Source: an uncultured Oscillospiraceae bacterium
GTDB taxonomy: Bacteria > Bacillota > Clostridia > Oscillospirales > Oscillospiraceae
NCBI GenBank assembly: GCA_934668285.1
Contig: CAKUNB010000071.1
Coordinates: 1-7,891, forward strand
Reading direction: 5' to 3'
Length of the DNA stretch: 7,891 nucleotides
The stretch's first letter is position 1; the number at the start of each line of letters is the position of its first letter. The notes below the pieces were generated by a model. It was not told the origin of the DNA. It saw only the letters and a program-made list of their open reading frames with translations, and made no database searches. Below are positions 6,444 to 7,891 of this stretch, piece by piece. A program made the position numbers and the translations under genes.

Positions 6444-7817
6444 TTACGGGCCTTGCAGGAGCAGCTCCCCTGCCTTGTAGATATCGCCCGCGCCGACGGT
6501 AAGGATGATGTCGCCCTCTCTGGCAACCGTGCGCAGATAGGCCGCAACCTCCGGCAGCGTCTCAAAGAACACCGCGTTCGGAATCTCCCGCGCCAGATCG
6601 CGGGAGGAGATGCCGATCTTGTTGCTCTCCCGCGCGGCGTAAATCTCCGCCAGCACCGCAAGATCCACGCGCTTCAGCTCCGCGACAAAGTCGGAGAACA
6701 GCGCCTTTGTGCGCGTATAGGTGTGCGGCTGGAAAGCGATGATGATACGCTGATAGCCCATCGTCCGCACCGCGTCAATGAGCGCGTGCAGCTCACCCGG
6801 ATGGTGGGCGTAATCGTCATAGACCGCCGCGCCGTGGTAGGTTCCCTTGTGTTCCAACCGGCGGCCCGCGCCGGTAAAGCTCGCCAGCCCCTCGGCGACC
6901 GCCTCGCCGTCGACGTTCATCACATAAGCCGCCGCAGCAGCGGCAAGCGCGTTATAGACATTGTGCCGTCCGTAGACGTTCAGCTCCACATGGCAGTATT
7001 TTTTGCCGAAGCAGACGATATCGAACGACCGGAAATCCTCCGAAAGCCGCTCGGCCCGAATGTCGTTCCGCTCGCCGAGGCCGAAGGAGATATAGTGCAG
7101 ATCCTCCAGCGTTTCGACGGTATTCTTATCGTCGCCGTTTGCAATCACGTGGCCCGTGCGCGGCACCAGACCGGCAAACTTGCGGAACGACCGCTCCACA
7201 GCCGCCAGATCCTTGAAGTAGTCCAGATGATCGGCCTCGATGTTGTTGATAATCGCTATCGTCGGATAGAAATTCAGAAAGGAATCGCAGTATTCGCAGC
7301 TCTCCATGATGATGGTGTCGCCGTTACCGACGCGGTGTCCGGCCTTGAGCAGCGGCAGATAGCCGCCGAGCATCACCGTCGGGTCGCGCTGCGCCTGCAT
7401 AAAGATATGCGTAATCATGGAGGTCGTGGTGGTCTTTCCGTGCGTACCGGAAACGCAGATCGCGTTCTTATACTCGCGCATGATCAGTCCCCACGCCTGC
7501 GCCCGCTCAAATACCGGGATGCCCATCGCGCGGGCGGCGGCAATCTCCGGATTGTCGTTATGCGCGGCAGCAGTGCGGATGATGCAGTCCGCGCCCTTGA
7601 TATTGTCGGGGCTGTGGCCGATGTGCACCGTAATGCCCTTGGCAATCAGTTCGTCGGTCGAAACCGAGGCGTTCATATCCGAACCGGAAATCTGCATGCC
7701 CATGCTGCGCAGCACCAGCCCCAGCGGGCGCATGGAAACGCCGCCGATGCCGACCAGGTGCGCGTGTCTACCGGGCTTTAAATAATCGTTGATCTGAAAA
7801 TGAGAAGAGTTCTCCAT
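6444..7817 (-). CDS. murC: UDP-N-acetylmuramate--L-alanine ligase MurC
   Basis: This 457-residue cytoplasmic enzyme joins L-alanine to UDP-MurNAc using ATP, the first amino-acid addition in peptidoglycan precursor synthesis. All three Mur-ligase domains are present. The UDP-binding N-terminus has G-I-G-G-V-S-M at 23-29. The central ATPase domain has the P-loop G124-T-H-G-K-T-T130, E172, N-I-E-A-D-H at 192-197 and G-R-H-N-V-Y-N-A at 283-290. The C-terminal domain has Y-D-D-Y-A-H-H-P at 333-340 and F-Q-P-H-T-Y-T-R at 362-369, followed by G-A-G-D-I near the end. The central acidic motif is E-S-C-E-Y-C-D-S-F rather than the proteobacterial E-A-D-E-S-D-x-S-F, a form I associate with clostridial MurC. 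GGAGG at 7825-7829 lies 7 bases before the ATG. It is transcribed separately from the parE operon because a strong terminator follows it. Confidence 0.97.
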   Translation of the reverse strand: MENSSHFQINDYLKPGRHAHLVGIGGVSMRPLGLVLRSMGMQISGSDMNASVSTDELIAKGITVHIGHSPDNIKGADCIIRTAAAHNDNPEIAAARAMGIPVFERAQAWGLIMREYKNAICVSGTHGKTTTTSMITHIFMQAQRDPTVMLGGYLPLLKAGHRVGNGDTIIMESCEYCDSFLNFYPTIAIINNIEADHLDYFKDLAAVERSFRKFAGLVPRTGHVIANGDDKNTVETLEDLHYISFGLGERNDIRAERLSEDFRSFDIVCFGKKYCHVELNVYGRHNVYNALAAAAAAYVMNVDGEAVAEGLASFTGAGRRLEHKGTYHGAAVYDDYAHHPGELHALIDAVRTMGYQRIIIAFQPHTYTRTKALFSDFVAELKRVDLAVLAEIYAARESNKIGISSRDLAREIPNAVFFETLPEVAAYLRTVAREGDIILTVGAGDIYKAGELLLQGP

Positions 7818-7891
7818 CAGGATACCTCCGAGGCTGCAAAGATTTTGCTTGCAAACTGCCGCCTGCGTCCGTATGATAGGAGTAGAAAAGC
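7818..7891 (-). promoter_or_regulatory. murC upstream region with short overlapping inverted repeats
   Basis: The 74 bases upstream of murC hold its ribosome binding site (GGAGG, minus strand, 7825-7829) and a run of alternating complementary pentamers: GCAAA at 7836-7840, TTTGC at 7844-7848 and GCAAA at 7851-7855. A TATCAT sequence on the minus strand (7873-7878) could be a -10 element, but any -35 would lie at or beyond the window edge. The promoter assignment is therefore weak. Confidence 0.3.

Noticed and set aside
6381..7781. A 466-codon open frame on the plus strand opposite murC
   Set aside because: It has the same cause: it is in codon register with murC, which lacks TTA, CTA and TCA codons over that span. 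No family motif is visible and MurC is unmistakable on the other strand.

Overview
The window is a stretch of bacterial chromosome with about 57-60 % GC by eye. It most likely comes from a Gram-positive clostridial genome of the Oscillospirales/Ruminococcaceae type. This placement is inferred from strong AGGAGG-like ribosome binding sites, a clostridial-style MurC, a YitT/DUF2179 membrane protein, a divergent Firmicute-type ParE/ParC pair, a lipoprotein with a transglutaminase-like fold, and a palindromic 'CATTGCGAGG...GGCAATCC' intergenic repeat. No marker fixes the species. I see no tRNA, rRNA, CRISPR array, insertion sequence or phage gene.

All five genes lie on the minus strand, so transcription runs from high to low coordinates. 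murC (UDP-N-acetylmuramate--L-alanine ligase) occupies 6444-7817. It is followed by a 240-base gap at 6204-6443 that holds, in transcription order, a palindromic dispersed-type repeat (6353-6417), a strong intrinsic terminator (6297-6328), a near-perfect sigma-A promoter (6263-6291) and a 12-base perfect palindrome (6221-6232) just before the next ribosome binding site. The second unit follows: parE-like (4224-6203), parC-like (1926-4169), a YitT-family membrane protein (1046-1921) and a transglutaminase-like lipoprotein that runs off the left edge (1-1027). Spacings of 54, 4 and 18 bases, with no terminator between the genes, indicate one operon.

The ParE and ParC proteins would form an A2B2 type IIA topoisomerase. 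The ATPase, TOPRIM and tyrosine nucleophile residues are present, but both subunits differ from the textbook enzymes at several conserved motifs. The YitT protein and the lipoprotein belong to the cell envelope and have no obvious link to DNA topology. Their tight coupling to parC is the main contextual oddity. The lipoprotein also seems to carry serine where the transglutaminase nucleophile cysteine should be.

This is mostly a housekeeping region. I did not find a convincing new multi-gene system. The items most worth checking are the Cys-to-Ser transglutaminase-like lipoprotein, the motif changes in the topoisomerase pair, and the palindrome plus half-site around the operon promoter.
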